A stretch of 64,000 nt of DNA from Lachnospiraceae bacterium (GTDB lineage Bacteria > Bacillota > Clostridia > Lachnospirales > Lachnospiraceae): positions 59,121-123,120 of the forward strand of contig JAAUZJ010000005.1 of assembly GCA_014804695.1 (NCBI GenBank), in the 5' to 3' direction. Within the stretch, counting starts at the first letter, position 1, and each line of letters begins with the position of its first letter. The position numbers were made by a program, and so were the translations under genes. This document shows positions 46,668 through 56,001 of the stretch, in pieces. The notes under the pieces are model-generated. The model was not told the DNA's origin. It ran no database searches and worked only from the letters and a program-made list of their open reading frames with translations.

Positions 46668-46701
46668 TAAGCTGACGTTTCTTAAATTGCAAGTAAATTT
46701 T

Positions 46702-46733
46702 AAGCAGAGCATGGTTATATGCTCTGCTTTTAT
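46702..46733 (+). terminator. terminator of the GrcA-like gene
   Basis: 11-bp perfect stem AAGCAGAGCAT / ATGCTCTGCTT, 6-nt loop, then T's. Confidence 0.85.
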
Positions 46734-46735
46734 AT

Positions 46736-48183
46736 TTAAAACCCTCTTTCCTTCAAACCACGAACAAGGTTTACATAAAATTCCATCGCATCAAAACCTG
46801 CAATATTTTCCCTGTTTAGATCAATCATGTCGCCATGCGATATTCCCCTGCCTTTTGGAACATTTAAGTATATAAAATTACTGCCCCACTTCATACTCCC
46901 AACCGATACTAATCCGTCACATTCGCCGTCAAAATGCTTAACCAATGGATAGGACATGTTTAAAGGAAACCTTCCGCTTGAGGCATAGTTCATCTTAGAA
47001 CCCACACTCTGATAGAATACCCTTGAATCGTCTGGCAGCTTCTCATTTAATTTAATACAGGAAGACGCCGTTAAATCCTGTACAGCTTCCATGAAATCAG
47101 GGTTGCTGTCACCGAATTTCTTAAGTGCGGCATTATATTTGTTTGCAATAAAATTACAGATTTTATCAGGGACTTTTTCCAGTAAATAATCTGCGAAAAT
47201 ACAGCCCCTGTGAGGAGTATTAACAGTTGTAAGCGATGCCACATACTCAGCCGCTCCGCATGCCGAAATAGCAAAACGGCTGTCTAACCCGCCCTTTGAA
47301 TGGGCAATAATATTTACTTTTTCGCAGCCTGTTTCCTGTAAAATCTCCTTTATACGCCTCGTAAGTTCCTCTCCGCACCGTTCTACGGATGCCGCCGAAT
47401 GCTGGTTTCCATAGTAAATCACAGCACCGTTTTTTATGAGTTCTGCCGGAATCCTTCCCCAGTAATTAAAAAAACGGAAATCCCGGAAAAAACGCCATGA
47501 ACAAGCAGAATCGGGTATCTGGTACGACATTGCATATATTCAACACGAGTCTGGTTTAAAATATACTTTTCATTCTCCCATTCTGCCTCATTTCCTGCTA
47601 TCCGTATGATACGGCATAATACATAAATATGCACCAAAGGCATAAAACCGCAGATTATGCCTATAATACGCCACTTAATGCCAATCTGGCGTGAAGTAAG
47701 GTAAACCCTTAGTATTCCGTTCCAGAATATTATAAACTCTATGAGAAAAAATTTTACCAGCAGACCTAACCACCAAAAAAGCGGTAAATTAAAGCTAATA
47801 CCTACACCTTCCGGTCTCCTTATAAGCAGCAAAATAACAAAGTAGACTGCCTCAAATATCATTGTTGTCAGAAAAATCTGCAGCAGCGCCACTCCGTCTT
47901 CCAATATCTTATTTCGAATAGTCGAAACTTTTCGTACAGTCAGGTTCGGAAAAAAATTAATGTAGAAAACACACACATAACATAACGTATCCAATATCTT
48001 AATATAAGAAAACGATATTGGCGGTACCACCTCCCAATATACAAAAAAATATATTGCCCAAGTAAAATTCAGATTAACCGCCATCAGTATAATTATCACC
48101 GATAATATCTTAAATTTTATTCTCCCAATAAGTCTACATAACTCTTTCATTTTATCCCACTGTCCATTTCTGTAAGTATTCAT
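46736..48183 (-). pseudogene. membrane-anchored lipase / alpha-beta hydrolase, frameshifted
   Basis: Two adjacent reading frames make one protein. The first (48183 to about 47490) holds about five hydrophobic segments and ends its hydrolase start with YPILLVHGVF. The second frame continues FRDFRFFNYWGRIPAELI, with the nucleophile elbow IIAHSKGGLDSR and later HGD. They join if one base is added in, or the ribosome slips -1 on, the T6 run (plus-strand A's 47487-47492). The restored protein has about 482 residues. Lipase family EstA/triacylglycerol-lipase-like. Real decay, programmed slippage and a homopolymer error all remain possible. Confidence 0.78.
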
Positions 48184-48209
48184 TCTTTTGCAGCCATATC
48201 AGATAAGCC

Positions 48210-48245
48210 AAAAAGAGCAGGGCAAAATCATGCCTTGCTCTTTTA
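48210..48245 (-). terminator. terminator of pnp
   Basis: On the minus strand AAAAGAGCAAGGC pairs with GCCCTGCTCTTTT (one G-U), followed by T's. Confidence 0.85.
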
Positions 48246-48270
48246 AATTCCAGTTAAAAACCAATATTAA

Positions 48271-50361
48271 TTATACCTGTGCAACATCCTTCATTGAGAA
48301 GCTTATTCTGCCCATCTTATCTTTTCCAAGGCAGACTACAGTTACCTTATCTCCCAGTGTAAGAACATCTTCCACATGGTTGATTCTCTCCTTGGAAATC
48401 TTAGAGATGTGAACCATACCTTCTTTACCGGGTGCAAATTCTATAAATGCGCCAAACTCTTTGATGCTTACAACCGTACCTTTAAATATCTGGCCTGCTT
48501 CAAAATCAGTTGTGATGATCTTTACCATATCAAGAGCCTTGTCCATCATATCCTGTTCGGTTCCGCATATGGATACCTGGCCTTCATCGGTTATATCAAT
48601 TTTAACGCCAGTGCGGGCAATGATTTCATTGATCGTCTTACCACGCTGTCCTACTACGTCACCAATCTTATCGGGATCGATCTGGATTGATATGATCTTA
48701 GGTGCATACTTTCCTACTTCTTTTCTGGGTTCTGCAATTGCAGGAACCATACAATCTGCCATAATAAACTCTCTGGCTTCCTTACATCTTGCGATAGCGC
48801 CTTCTACTATAGGTCTTGTCAATCCATGAATCTTAATATCCATCTGGATCGCAGTAATTCCGTCATGTGTACCTGTAACCTTAAAGTCCATATCTCCGAA
48901 GAAATCTTCAAGTCCCTGAATATCTGTAAGCAGTACAAAATCATCATCCGTATCACCGGTTACGAGTCCACAGGAAATACCTGCTACCATCTTCTTAATC
49001 GGCACACCTGCAGCCATAAGTGACATACAGGATGCACAAGTAGATGCCATTGAAGTAGAACCGTTAGATTCAAAAGTCTCTGATACGGTACGGATTGCAT
49101 ACGGGAACTCTTCTTCTGATGGGAGCACCGGCAAAAGCGCTCTCTCTGCTAAAGCTCCATGTCCGATTTCCCTACGTCCCGGGCCACGGCTTACCTTAGT
49201 CTCACCTACGGAATAGGACGGGAAATTGTAATGATGCATATATCTTTTTGCGGTTATATTCTCATCAAGTCCGTCTACTCTTTGTACCTCTGATAAAGGT
49301 GCAAGCGTACATACATTACAAATCTGTGTCTGTCCACGTGTAAACATAGCCGAACCATGTACTCTCGGAATTAAATCCACCTCTGCGGCTAATGGACGAA
49401 TTTGCGTCAATTCACGACCGTCAGGACGTTTATGATCTTTTAATATCATCTTACGGACTGTCTTCTTCTGATACTGATATACGGCCTCACCAAGAACTGC
49501 AAGATACTCCTCATTCTCTGCAAAAGCCTCTTCCAATCTGGCGGTAATATTTCTGATGTTCTCTTCACGAACCTGTTTTTCATCCGTAAATACTGCTTCT
49601 TCCATCTCCTCGGGTGTTACGATCTTCTTAATCTCTTCAAACATCTCATCCGGGATTGCGCAGCTTTCATAACTATGTTTAGGTTTTCCAACCTCGGCTA
49701 CAATCTGGTTAATAAATGCAATAATTGTCTGATTTATTTCGTGAGCCTTATATATTGCCTCAATCATTCTGGCTTCCGGTATCTCATTAGCTCCGGCTTC
49801 AATCATTATAACTTTCTGTGAGGTAGAGGCAACGGTAAGTCTCATATCACCCTTGTCCCACTGCTCCTGTGAAGGATTTATAACAAACTCACCGTCAATC
49901 ATGCCTACCTGTGTCATAGCGCAGGGGCCGTCAAAAGGAATATCAGAAATACATGTTGCAATAGCCGTACCAAGCATTGCTACAAGCTCAGGACGACACT
50001 GCGGATCAACGCTCATTACCATATTATTCAGGGTTACGTCATTTCTGTAATCCTTGGGGAATAAAGGTCTCATAGGTCTGTCAATAACGCGGCTTGTAAG
50101 CACTGCATTTTCCGACGCCTTACCTTCCCTCTTATTAAATCCTCCCGGTATCTTTCCTACTGCATATAATTTCTCTTCATATTCAACACTACATGGGAAA
50201 AAGTCAATTCCATCTCTTGGTTTCTCTGATGCCGTTGCCGTAGACAATACAGTTGTATCGCCATACTGCATAAAAGCGCATCCATTTGCCTGTTTACCAA
50301 CTCTACCGATATCAACGCGAAGTGTACGCCCGGCAAGTTCCATTGTGTAACTCTTATACAT
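48271..50361 (-). CDS. pnp: polyribonucleotide nucleotidyltransferase (PNPase)
   Basis: Phosphorolytic 3'-5' exoribonuclease of the degradosome. Two RNase PH repeats (the first from MYKSYTMELAGRTLRVDIGRVG; the second with GRREIGHGALAERAL and ESNGSTSMAS), a KH domain (IGDVVGQRGKTINEIIARTG, about 565-590) and a C-terminal S1 domain (IFKGTVVSIKEFGAFIEFAPGKEGMVHISKI). 696 residues. Downstream of rpsO, the widespread arrangement. Confidence 0.96.
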   Translation of the reverse strand: MYKSYTMELAGRTLRVDIGRVGKQANGCAFMQYGDTTVLSTATASEKPRDGIDFFPCSVEYEEKLYAVGKIPGGFNKREGKASENAVLTSRVIDRPMRPLFPKDYRNDVTLNNMVMSVDPQCRPELVAMLGTAIATCISDIPFDGPCAMTQVGMIDGEFVINPSQEQWDKGDMRLTVASTSQKVIMIEAGANEIPEARMIEAIYKAHEINQTIIAFINQIVAEVGKPKHSYESCAIPDEMFEEIKKIVTPEEMEEAVFTDEKQVREENIRNITARLEEAFAENEEYLAVLGEAVYQYQKKTVRKMILKDHKRPDGRELTQIRPLAAEVDLIPRVHGSAMFTRGQTQICNVCTLAPLSEVQRVDGLDENITAKRYMHHYNFPSYSVGETKVSRGPGRREIGHGALAERALLPVLPSEEEFPYAIRTVSETFESNGSTSMASTCASCMSLMAAGVPIKKMVAGISCGLVTGDTDDDFVLLTDIQGLEDFFGDMDFKVTGTHDGITAIQMDIKIHGLTRPIVEGAIARCKEAREFIMADCMVPAIAEPRKEVGKYAPKIISIQIDPDKIGDVVGQRGKTINEIIARTGVKIDITDEGQVSICGTEQDMMDKALDMVKIITTDFEAGQIFKGTVVSIKEFGAFIEFAPGKEGMVHISKISKERINHVEDVLTLGDKVTVVCLGKDKMGRISFSMKDVAQV

Positions 50362-50422
50362 AGTCTTCTCTCCTTATAATATATAAAACGTGTTTATAAC
50401 ACTATTAATCCCACAAACAATG

Positions 50423-50466
50423 AAAGGCGGAAAAGCTGGCATAAATCCAGCCTTACCCCCGCCTTT
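50423..50466 (-). promoter_or_regulatory. stem-loop between rpsO and pnp
   Basis: Outer arms AAAGGCGG / CCGCCTTT and inner arms GCTGG / CCAGC form a long hairpin without a good T run. In Escherichia coli the rpsO-pnp gap holds a read-through terminator and an RNase III site used for pnp autoregulation; a like role here is inference. Confidence 0.6.
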
Positions 50467-50473
50467 TATCTTC

Positions 50474-50740
50474 TTACTTTCTAAGACCTAATCTCTCGAT
50501 CAAGGAACGATATCTCTCAATATCCTTATTCTTCAAATAAGTAAGCAATCCACGTCTCTGACCTACCATCTTAAGCAAACCTCTTCTTGAATGATGATCC
50601 TTCTGATGTACCTTCAAGTGCTCTGTTAATTCCTGAATTCTTGCTGTCAGAATTGCAATCTGAACTTCCGGTGAGCCTGTATCGCCCTCTCCTCTTGCAT
50701 ACTCTTTGATAATTGCTGTTTTCTTTTCCTTAGAAATCAT
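50474..50740 (-). CDS. rpsO: 30S ribosomal protein S15
   Basis: Small-subunit protein that binds the 16S central domain. 88 residues: [29 protein letters not shown] then [16 protein letters not shown] ([22 protein letters not shown]) and [21 protein letters not shown]. The start at 50740 has GAGAGGAG upstream; the upstream in-frame extension is the untranslated leader. Confidence 0.97.
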   Translation of the reverse strand: MISKEKKTAIIKEYARGEGDTGSPEVQIAILTARIQELTEHLKVHQKDHHSRRGLLKMVGQRRGLLTYLKNKDIERYRSLIERLGLRK

Positions 50741-50823
50741 GATTTTCTCCTCTCTTCTTAAACCGCCTGACGCTAAGAATGGGTTGGAGTTTCCCGTCTC
50801 TGAGCATCGGCTGAAATTCATAC
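50741..50823 (-). promoter_or_regulatory. structured rpsO leader, candidate S15 autoregulatory element
   Basis: From the predicted start of transcription (about 50823) an 83-nt leader can fold so that GCCGATGCT (50811-50803) pairs with AGCGTCAGGC (50774-50765) with a single bulged A, closing a loop with a GGG...CCC helix. S15 represses its own mRNA through leader structures in several phyla. The match to any known class was not tested. Confidence 0.45.
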
Positions 50824-50829
50824 TCAACT

Positions 50830-50858
50830 ATTTTATCACTTCGCACCTAGTTTGACAA
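50830..50858 (-). promoter_or_regulatory. rpsO-pnp promoter
   Basis: Minus strand TTGTCA, 17 nt, TAAAAT. Confidence 0.65.
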
Positions 50859-50920
50859 GATATAATTTTATTGGTTAGAGAGGTTTTTGCAATAACACAT
50901 TGAATCTTCAATAAAAATAC

Positions 50921-53900
50921 CTATTCCTGTATCATCGGCTCAATATATTCTCCGTTCTTGCTGATTGCAAAATGCAGATGCGGACCTGTAGACTTTCCAG
51001 TGCTTCCAACCTCAGCAATCTTCTCTTCCGCTTTCACTTCATCTCCTGCTGACACAAGAATTTTACTACAGTGTGCATAATAAGAAAATTCTCCATTTAG
51101 ATGAAACAATATTACATAATTACCACTGTCACTGTCATATCCTGCTGCAACAACCATACCGTCTGCGGCTGCTACAACATCAGATCCGTTTTCAGCGGCA
51201 AAATCAATTCCGCTATGCATAAGTGTCAAACCGGTTACCGGATTCACCCTGCTTCCATACTCATCGGAAATCCTGTTATACGAAGGACAGGGATTGATAT
51301 AAGTAACATCCTTAGGCTCCACAACCTTACCATCACGCAGAATCGTCTTATAAGTGTCATAAATTTCATTCTGCGTATAATCAATGTCTCCGTATGTTTC
51401 ACAAATTGCTATTGATGGACCTTTATTTTCTGAATCAGTTCCTAATGATATCAGCTGCACCTTTGAATTTTCATACTTTTCAATTCTTGCCTTACCAAGT
51501 GTAAATGAACGCTCTCCATAATCCCCGCTCTCAACATTCACAGCAAAGGAAATCAATTTAAGTCCCCTATACCAAGGCTGCTCCATGCCTTCTACTTTAA
51601 GTCCGACTGAAGTGAAAAATCTAATCTCATCCTCGCTGTCACCAAGCTCCCAGTCTATAATACTGCCATCAACTACAACTTCATTAATTTGATTCATATT
51701 CTTATCCGAATCTGCAATTTTATCAATCAATGCAGATTTAAGATCCATCGCTTTTGAAATATCAATTTCTCCTATCTTCTCTCCGTTATCGTACACATAT
51801 ACTCTGCCTTCTGACTGTTCTGTCTTGAAACTCAACCGCTCTTTTGCCTGTTTCAGACAATCCTCTTTCGTAAACGTATACGGCGATATGGTTCCTGTGT
51901 CGTAGCGGTCACAGACATACAGATCCCAAACTTCCAATGCGGAATTACTTACACTTGGCAGCTTAAATGCAAAGGTACGTGCCTCTTTATCCTCCGCCTT
52001 TTCATAAACACGGATAATGTTTTCACCTATTCCTGATAAAAGCGCCGGCTTCCATTTAATCGGGTATGTATTTATATCCTCTCCGATCAGTGTCTTTATA
52101 CCGTAACAGCCAAACTCCTTTGTATATATACCATAAATCGCAATACCGGAACTCTCTTCGTCTTTTACCTCCATCAACTTATATATACCCTCGTCCAGTG
52201 CATTCTCTCCTTGGTTTACATAACTCATGTAATAATCATTTGGGTTTTTAATATCAGCAATTCCGTCTTTACGGGTTGTCAAAATAATATCTTCGTCATA
52301 GCCAAGACGGGCAAGCTCTTCCATTAAAGCAGCTTCCTGTGCCTTAAGCTCAGTCTCTGTCGTCTCAAGCTCTGACTCCATTACCTTAATCTCTTCTTCC
52401 ATAGCCTTAAGTTCTGCCTCCATAGCAGCTAATTTTTTCTGTTCCTCGGCTGCGTTTATAGCTTCTTTTTCAGCATCAAGAGCGTCTCCATTAGCGACAA
52501 GAACTTCCCTTTCATTGGCAATAGCTTCAATTTGGGCGGCAAGAACCTCTTGTTCTGCGGCAATAGCTTCCCATTGGGCGGCATAAGCTTCCTTCATTTC
52601 TTGCAGCTCATTACTTTTGGCATCGAGTTCTTCTTTCATATTTTGTAATTTTTCTTTTTTAACTTCATTATCATCTATATTGGGTTTATTATCACCCAAA
52701 GCATCACTATCATCCGTTTGCGCAGTATAACTCTCATTTGCTTGCGCTGTAACCGATGCATCAGCTTCACTTAATTCAGTTTCATCTATTACAGTCAGAT
52801 CATCGTTTTTATGCCCCGCGCCGGAAAAGGTAAACGCAATAAGCACTGCTGCCATAATGACAACTGCCGCTGCCGCCGTAACTAAGTATTTAGGTTTCTT
52901 AGCAATAATACCGATTCTCTCTTTTATGCTCTTTTCTCCACCGCTCATGGTTGAAGCAATTCCAATCCTATCACATACATGCATGTCACCGGACACCAGT
53001 TTTATCAGAGTTTTACCATAAGCCAACCGTTCCTTTTCACCAAGCATACGGATTGCCGCCGCGTCGCAGGCAAGCTCACTGTCTAACTTGGATATGTAGG
53101 CTGCTGTCCATACTAACGGATTGAACCAATAAATTACAGTAAGCATACATCTTACTATTACCCACAAAGAGTCCAACTGTTTATAATGGCAGTATTCATG
53201 AGCCAGTATGTGCACAAGTTCTTCTTTATCATCCGCCATTTCCTTGGTCAGATATATACAGCGTCCGCTTAAACACGGCGACGGAATATGGTCTACGGTA
53301 TAAACGTATAAAGTATCCTTATATTTCTCCATTTCAGGAAACGGTTTTCTGTTTGCGTATAAATATCTTTTCCACTTTATTTGGTAAATAAGCATGTATC
53401 CGCCGGTTATGATCATGCCTGCTATCCATATAAAGGGGAGAAAGTGACGTATTAAATTAAATGCTTTTATAAATGTAGTATTATTAACAATACTTGATAA
53501 AAGTGTTGTCTTACCTGTTTCTGATAATACAGATGATGCTGCGTCGATTTCAGTAGATGCATCCGACAAATGACTTGTACCGATTCTATTAGCTGCGTCT
53601 GCTATATTAGCTGCTCCGATTCCGTTAAATATATCTGTTAAACCATTTGTTAAATTTCCGTTATTTGCACTCGCTAAATTATCTACATCCGGTTCGTTAG
53701 ATACATTTGCTATATTATTCGCATCCGTTAGATAGCCTGTGCCTGCTCCGTTAACTGCATCGATTGAATTGCCAGTTCCTACTACGTTAACCGCATCCAC
53801 TAAACCAGCCACACTGATTCCATTAGATGCGTCTGTCAAATTATCCGCATCTGTTTCGTCAGCTATATCAGCCAGACTATTTACATTACTTTCGTTCGAT

Positions 53901-54145
53901 CCCCCATCTGTTCCCGACATAACAACGTTTGCATTGTTCCATACCGCTTCTTCATATGTAATCTCCGGAAAAAGATTCATAACACTTAGCCTGCTATTCC
54001 ATAGCGGCATCGGAAGAACAAGCCTGATAACTACTAACAGCCAGAGTGCATACTGTATACATGGATTGATTTTTCCTTTTACAATATAACGAATAAGTAA
54101 AATAGCCAAAATCAAAATTGATGACGTTATAAAAATATCTCTCAT
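50921..54145 (-). CDS. BlaR1-type M56 metallopeptidase fused to coiled coil and M23 peptidase
   Basis: A 1074-residue membrane protein. N-terminal helices (1-50), a low-complexity Asn/Ala/Asp-rich repeat region (about 80-215), a helix near 240, the M56 zinc site LAHEYCHYKQ (about 315) with ELACDAAAIRMLG, and a helix near 435. A long Glu/Ala coiled coil follows (about 490-615), then an unassigned region. The C-terminal M23/LytM domain has HSGIDFA and GPHLHFAI, its zinc ligands. M56 proteins sense cell-wall stress and cleave a BlaI repressor; a wall-cutting M23 domain on the same chain is unusual. It overlaps blaI (ATGA). Confidence 0.85.
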   Translation of the reverse strand: MRDIFITSSILILAILLIRYIVKGKINPCIQYALWLLVVIRLVLPMPLWNSRLSVMNLFPEITYEEAVWNNANVVMSGTDGGSNESNVNSLADIADETDADNLTDASNGISVAGLVDAVNVVGTGNSIDAVNGAGTGYLTDANNIANVSNEPDVDNLASANNGNLTNGLTDIFNGIGAANIADAANRIGTSHLSDASTEIDAASSVLSETGKTTLLSSIVNNTTFIKAFNLIRHFLPFIWIAGMIITGGYMLIYQIKWKRYLYANRKPFPEMEKYKDTLYVYTVDHIPSPCLSGRCIYLTKEMADDKEELVHILAHEYCHYKQLDSLWVIVRCMLTVIYWFNPLVWTAAYISKLDSELACDAAAIRMLGEKERLAYGKTLIKLVSGDMHVCDRIGIASTMSGGEKSIKERIGIIAKKPKYLVTAAAAVVIMAAVLIAFTFSGAGHKNDDLTVIDETELSEADASVTAQANESYTAQTDDSDALGDNKPNIDDNEVKKEKLQNMKEELDAKSNELQEMKEAYAAQWEAIAAEQEVLAAQIEAIANEREVLVANGDALDAEKEAINAAEEQKKLAAMEAELKAMEEEIKVMESELETTETELKAQEAALMEELARLGYDEDIILTTRKDGIADIKNPNDYYMSYVNQGENALDEGIYKLMEVKDEESSGIAIYGIYTKEFGCYGIKTLIGEDINTYPIKWKPALLSGIGENIIRVYEKAEDKEARTFAFKLPSVSNSALEVWDLYVCDRYDTGTISPYTFTKEDCLKQAKERLSFKTEQSEGRVYVYDNGEKIGEIDISKAMDLKSALIDKIADSDKNMNQINEVVVDGSIIDWELGDSEDEIRFFTSVGLKVEGMEQPWYRGLKLISFAVNVESGDYGERSFTLGKARIEKYENSKVQLISLGTDSENKGPSIAICETYGDIDYTQNEIYDTYKTILRDGKVVEPKDVTYINPCPSYNRISDEYGSRVNPVTGLTLMHSGIDFAAENGSDVVAAADGMVVAAGYDSDSGNYVILFHLNGEFSYYAHCSKILVSAGDEVKAEEKIAEVGSTGKSTGPHLHFAISKNGEYIEPMIQE

Positions 54146-54516
54146 GGCTCATCCTCCTCCGCTCTTTTCAGGATTTCATACAGTTCGTTAATTTCATCCT
54201 TGGACAACGCCTTTTTCTCTACCATAGTATTAAGCATCAGCCCCATGCGGCCATTGAAGACCTTGTCCAGAAATTCTTCCGTTTCCCAAAGCACTGCCTC
54301 ATCCTTCTTAATATCAGGATAATAAAGTTTGGCCCGCTCTCCTTCTTCATAGTGTATGGCTCCTTTTTCCTCCATACGCCTGAGAAATGTCATAACCGTA
54401 TGCTTAGTCCATCCGGTTGTATCCTTAAAATGGCTTGTAATCTGCATCATTGTCTGTGGCGCTGACTCCCACAACAAATTCATGACCTTCCATTCTGATT
54501 CCGATAATTTTATCAT
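54142..54516 (-). CDS. BlaI/MecI-family repressor
   Basis: A 124-residue winged-helix repressor: LSESEWKVMNLLWESAPQTMMQITSHFKDTTGWTKHTVMTFLRRMEEKGAI is the family N-terminus; the rest dimerises. It is cleaved or released when its M56 partner is triggered. The start at 54516 has AAAGGAG; it overlaps the M56 gene by 4 nt. It probably represses its own promoter at the inverted repeat 54571-54627. Confidence 0.92.
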   Translation of the reverse strand: MIKLSESEWKVMNLLWESAPQTMMQITSHFKDTTGWTKHTVMTFLRRMEEKGAIHYEEGERAKLYYPDIKKDEAVLWETEEFLDKVFNGRMGLMLNTMVEKKALSKDEINELYEILKRAEEDEP

Positions 54517-54570
54517 GTGTGTCTCCTTTCTATGAAAAAAGTTAGTTGACTGCAAAAGTATTATGTATGG

Positions 54571-54627
54571 TTGACATTTGACTACCTGTGTTGTAATCAG
54601 TATAGATTATAGGTAGTCATTTGTCAA
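54571..54627 (-). promoter_or_regulatory. blaI promoter within a long inverted repeat (candidate BlaI operator)
   Basis: Minus strand TTGACA (54627-54622), 17 nt, TATACT (54604-54599). The whole is framed by arms TTGACAnnTGACTACCT at 54627-54611 and, inverted, at 54571-54587, 15 of 17 matching, 23 nt apart. GACTAC/GTAGTC half-sites fit a dimeric repressor. Confidence 0.65.
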
Positions 54628-54718
54628 CCACTATTTTTATATATTTTTAAATATGATCTTGCATAATCTGTTGTAATTTTTCAAAGGCCTATCCAGCGCT
54701 CCTCTGCCTGCTTTTATG

Positions 54719-54782
54719 CAAAAAATAAAGAGGATGCCCTCTCTCTATGACTGTGATCGATCATAGTTTTTGGACACCCTCT
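54719..54782 (-). terminator. terminator of the zinc-ribbon membrane protein gene
   Basis: Arms AGAGGGTGTCC and GGGCATCCTCT (minus strand, two G-U pairs) enclose an inner CTATGA/TCATAG hairpin and are followed by a T-rich run. Together with the blaI promoter region this accounts for most of the 326-nt gap 54517-54842. Confidence 0.7.
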
Positions 54783-54842
54783 CCGTTTTGTAGTTATTGC
54801 TTTTTATATTGCTTATAATTTAATTATTAATTGAACATTTGA

Positions 54843-55313
54843 TCATCTTCTATATACATCCGGAACAGAATACCCATATGCTACAAGTTTTTCTACATAA
54901 TCTTTATCCTGCATCCTTTTCTGTGATTCTTCCATAAACTTGGCATTATTTTTCTCTTCATACCCTGTTATATGTCTTAATAAAACTACTGCACATCCTA
55001 TCGTACCTATTATTCCTAAAGCAATACAACCTAATGCTCTTATTGGATAACTTCTCTGTGCATTTATCATAGCCATCACCCATACAACACATACAATTGT
55101 AAAGATTAAAAATCCAAAGAAACCAAAGATATAGAATTTGGGATTATTTGCCCGTGGATCAAACCCATCAATAGCAACTTCTCTCCAACGTTTATCCAAA
55201 AACTCTGATTTACAGCTTGGGCATATTCTGATTGGACTTCCGTAAACCCATGCATTACAGCTTTCTCTTATTTTTTTTCCACATTTTGGACAATTCCCCT
55301 CAACGCAACCCAT
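54843..55313 (-). CDS. zinc-ribbon membrane protein, uncharacterised
   Basis: 156 residues. N-terminal zinc ribbon NCPKCGKKI ... RICPSCKSEF (two CxxC knuckles about 20 residues apart), then two hydrophobic helices (about 60-82, 92-112) and a charged cytoplasmic tail. No named family recognised. AT-rich, in the accessory stretch. GGTGAT before ATG is a weak ribosome binding site. Confidence 0.65.
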   Translation of the reverse strand: MGCVEGNCPKCGKKIRESCNAWVYGSPIRICPSCKSEFLDKRWREVAIDGFDPRANNPKFYIFGFFGFLIFTIVCVVWVMAMINAQRSYPIRALGCIALGIIGTIGCAVVLLRHITGYEEKNNAKFMEESQKRMQDKDYVEKLVAYGYSVPDVYRR

Positions 55314-55496
55314 ATCACCTTTTCCTCCTTTAAGCGTTCAACAATTTTATTTTACCATAAGCACGTACACAATTCCACTAAGTTTTGTTTGCAAAGTATT
55401 TTCCGCCTTCTTTTTTTGCCTTAAAAGCGAACCTATTTTTCTTGTCGATGTCTTTAAGTAATGTTTTTTACATTTTATAAATCCACTTGACAAGCT

Positions 55497-55525
55497 AAGG
55501 TGTAATTTTTAAAATATTCTTACTT
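55497..55525 (+). promoter_or_regulatory. promoter of the cysteine-rich protein gene
   Basis: TTGACA, 17 nt, TAAAAT, 35 nt upstream of the start. Confidence 0.65.
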
Positions 55526-55559
55526 AAGAGTTAAATAAACTTATATTGGAGGTATTGAT

Positions 55560-56000
55560 ATGGCTGAGGTACATAAAAAAGGATTAAACGCAGAACTTGT
55601 AATGAATGATTTGGGAAACTGCTGCCGGAGTAAGGCTGTATGCGGTAAGTGTCAGCAGGCAGCCTGCGCTATAGGTTACGCCAGACAGTGCGTGGAAAAT
55701 TATCAAAAAGAACCTAAAAAAGAAGTTCCAAACGGTACGGAAAATCTTCCTACTTCTGATTATAAGGCATTTGATGAAATGGAACTGGAAATTGCGATTG
55801 CACATATTTTGAAAGAATGTAAGGACTGTAAAGAAGATCATGTTGAAGACTGCATTATTAATGTAATCCGCAATTGCTATGAAATAGGGTTGCTCGGCGA
55901 TGCACAGCCGTATGAAGGCAGCTCCATACAATACCTGATGCATCTGCAGTCCGCCTTCCCCGACAAGGCCGTACAAATAGCCGATGCCTATAAACAATAA
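55560..56000 (+). CDS. cysteine-rich conserved protein of unknown function
   Basis: 146 residues; not recognised. Cysteines cluster as NCCRSKAVCGKCQQAAC near residue 20-40 and again as ECKDCKEDHVEDC near 88-100, spacing that could bind a metal or Fe-S cluster. No signal peptide or membrane segment. GGAGG is well placed before the ATG, and it has its own promoter. Convergent with the kinase-like gene (1-nt gap). Confidence 0.7.
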   Translation: MAEVHKKGLNAELVMNDLGNCCRSKAVCGKCQQAACAIGYARQCVENYQKEPKKEVPNGTENLPTSDYKAFDEMELEIAIAHILKECKDCKEDHVEDCIINVIRNCYEIGLLGDAQPYEGSSIQYLMHLQSAFPDKAVQIADAYKQ

Positions 56001-56001
56001 T

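Noticed and set aside
48008-48026. GGTGGTACCGCC on the minus strand, like the T-box antiterminator motif
   Set aside because: It lies inside the coding sequence of the lipase N-terminal membrane region (EVVPPI) with no specifier stem or terminator after it; chance match.
53500-53900. Repetitive stretch, possible tandem repeat array or CRISPR
   Set aside because: Degenerate coding repeats rich in Asn, Ala and Asp inside the M56-M23 gene; no fixed spacers or conserved direct repeats.
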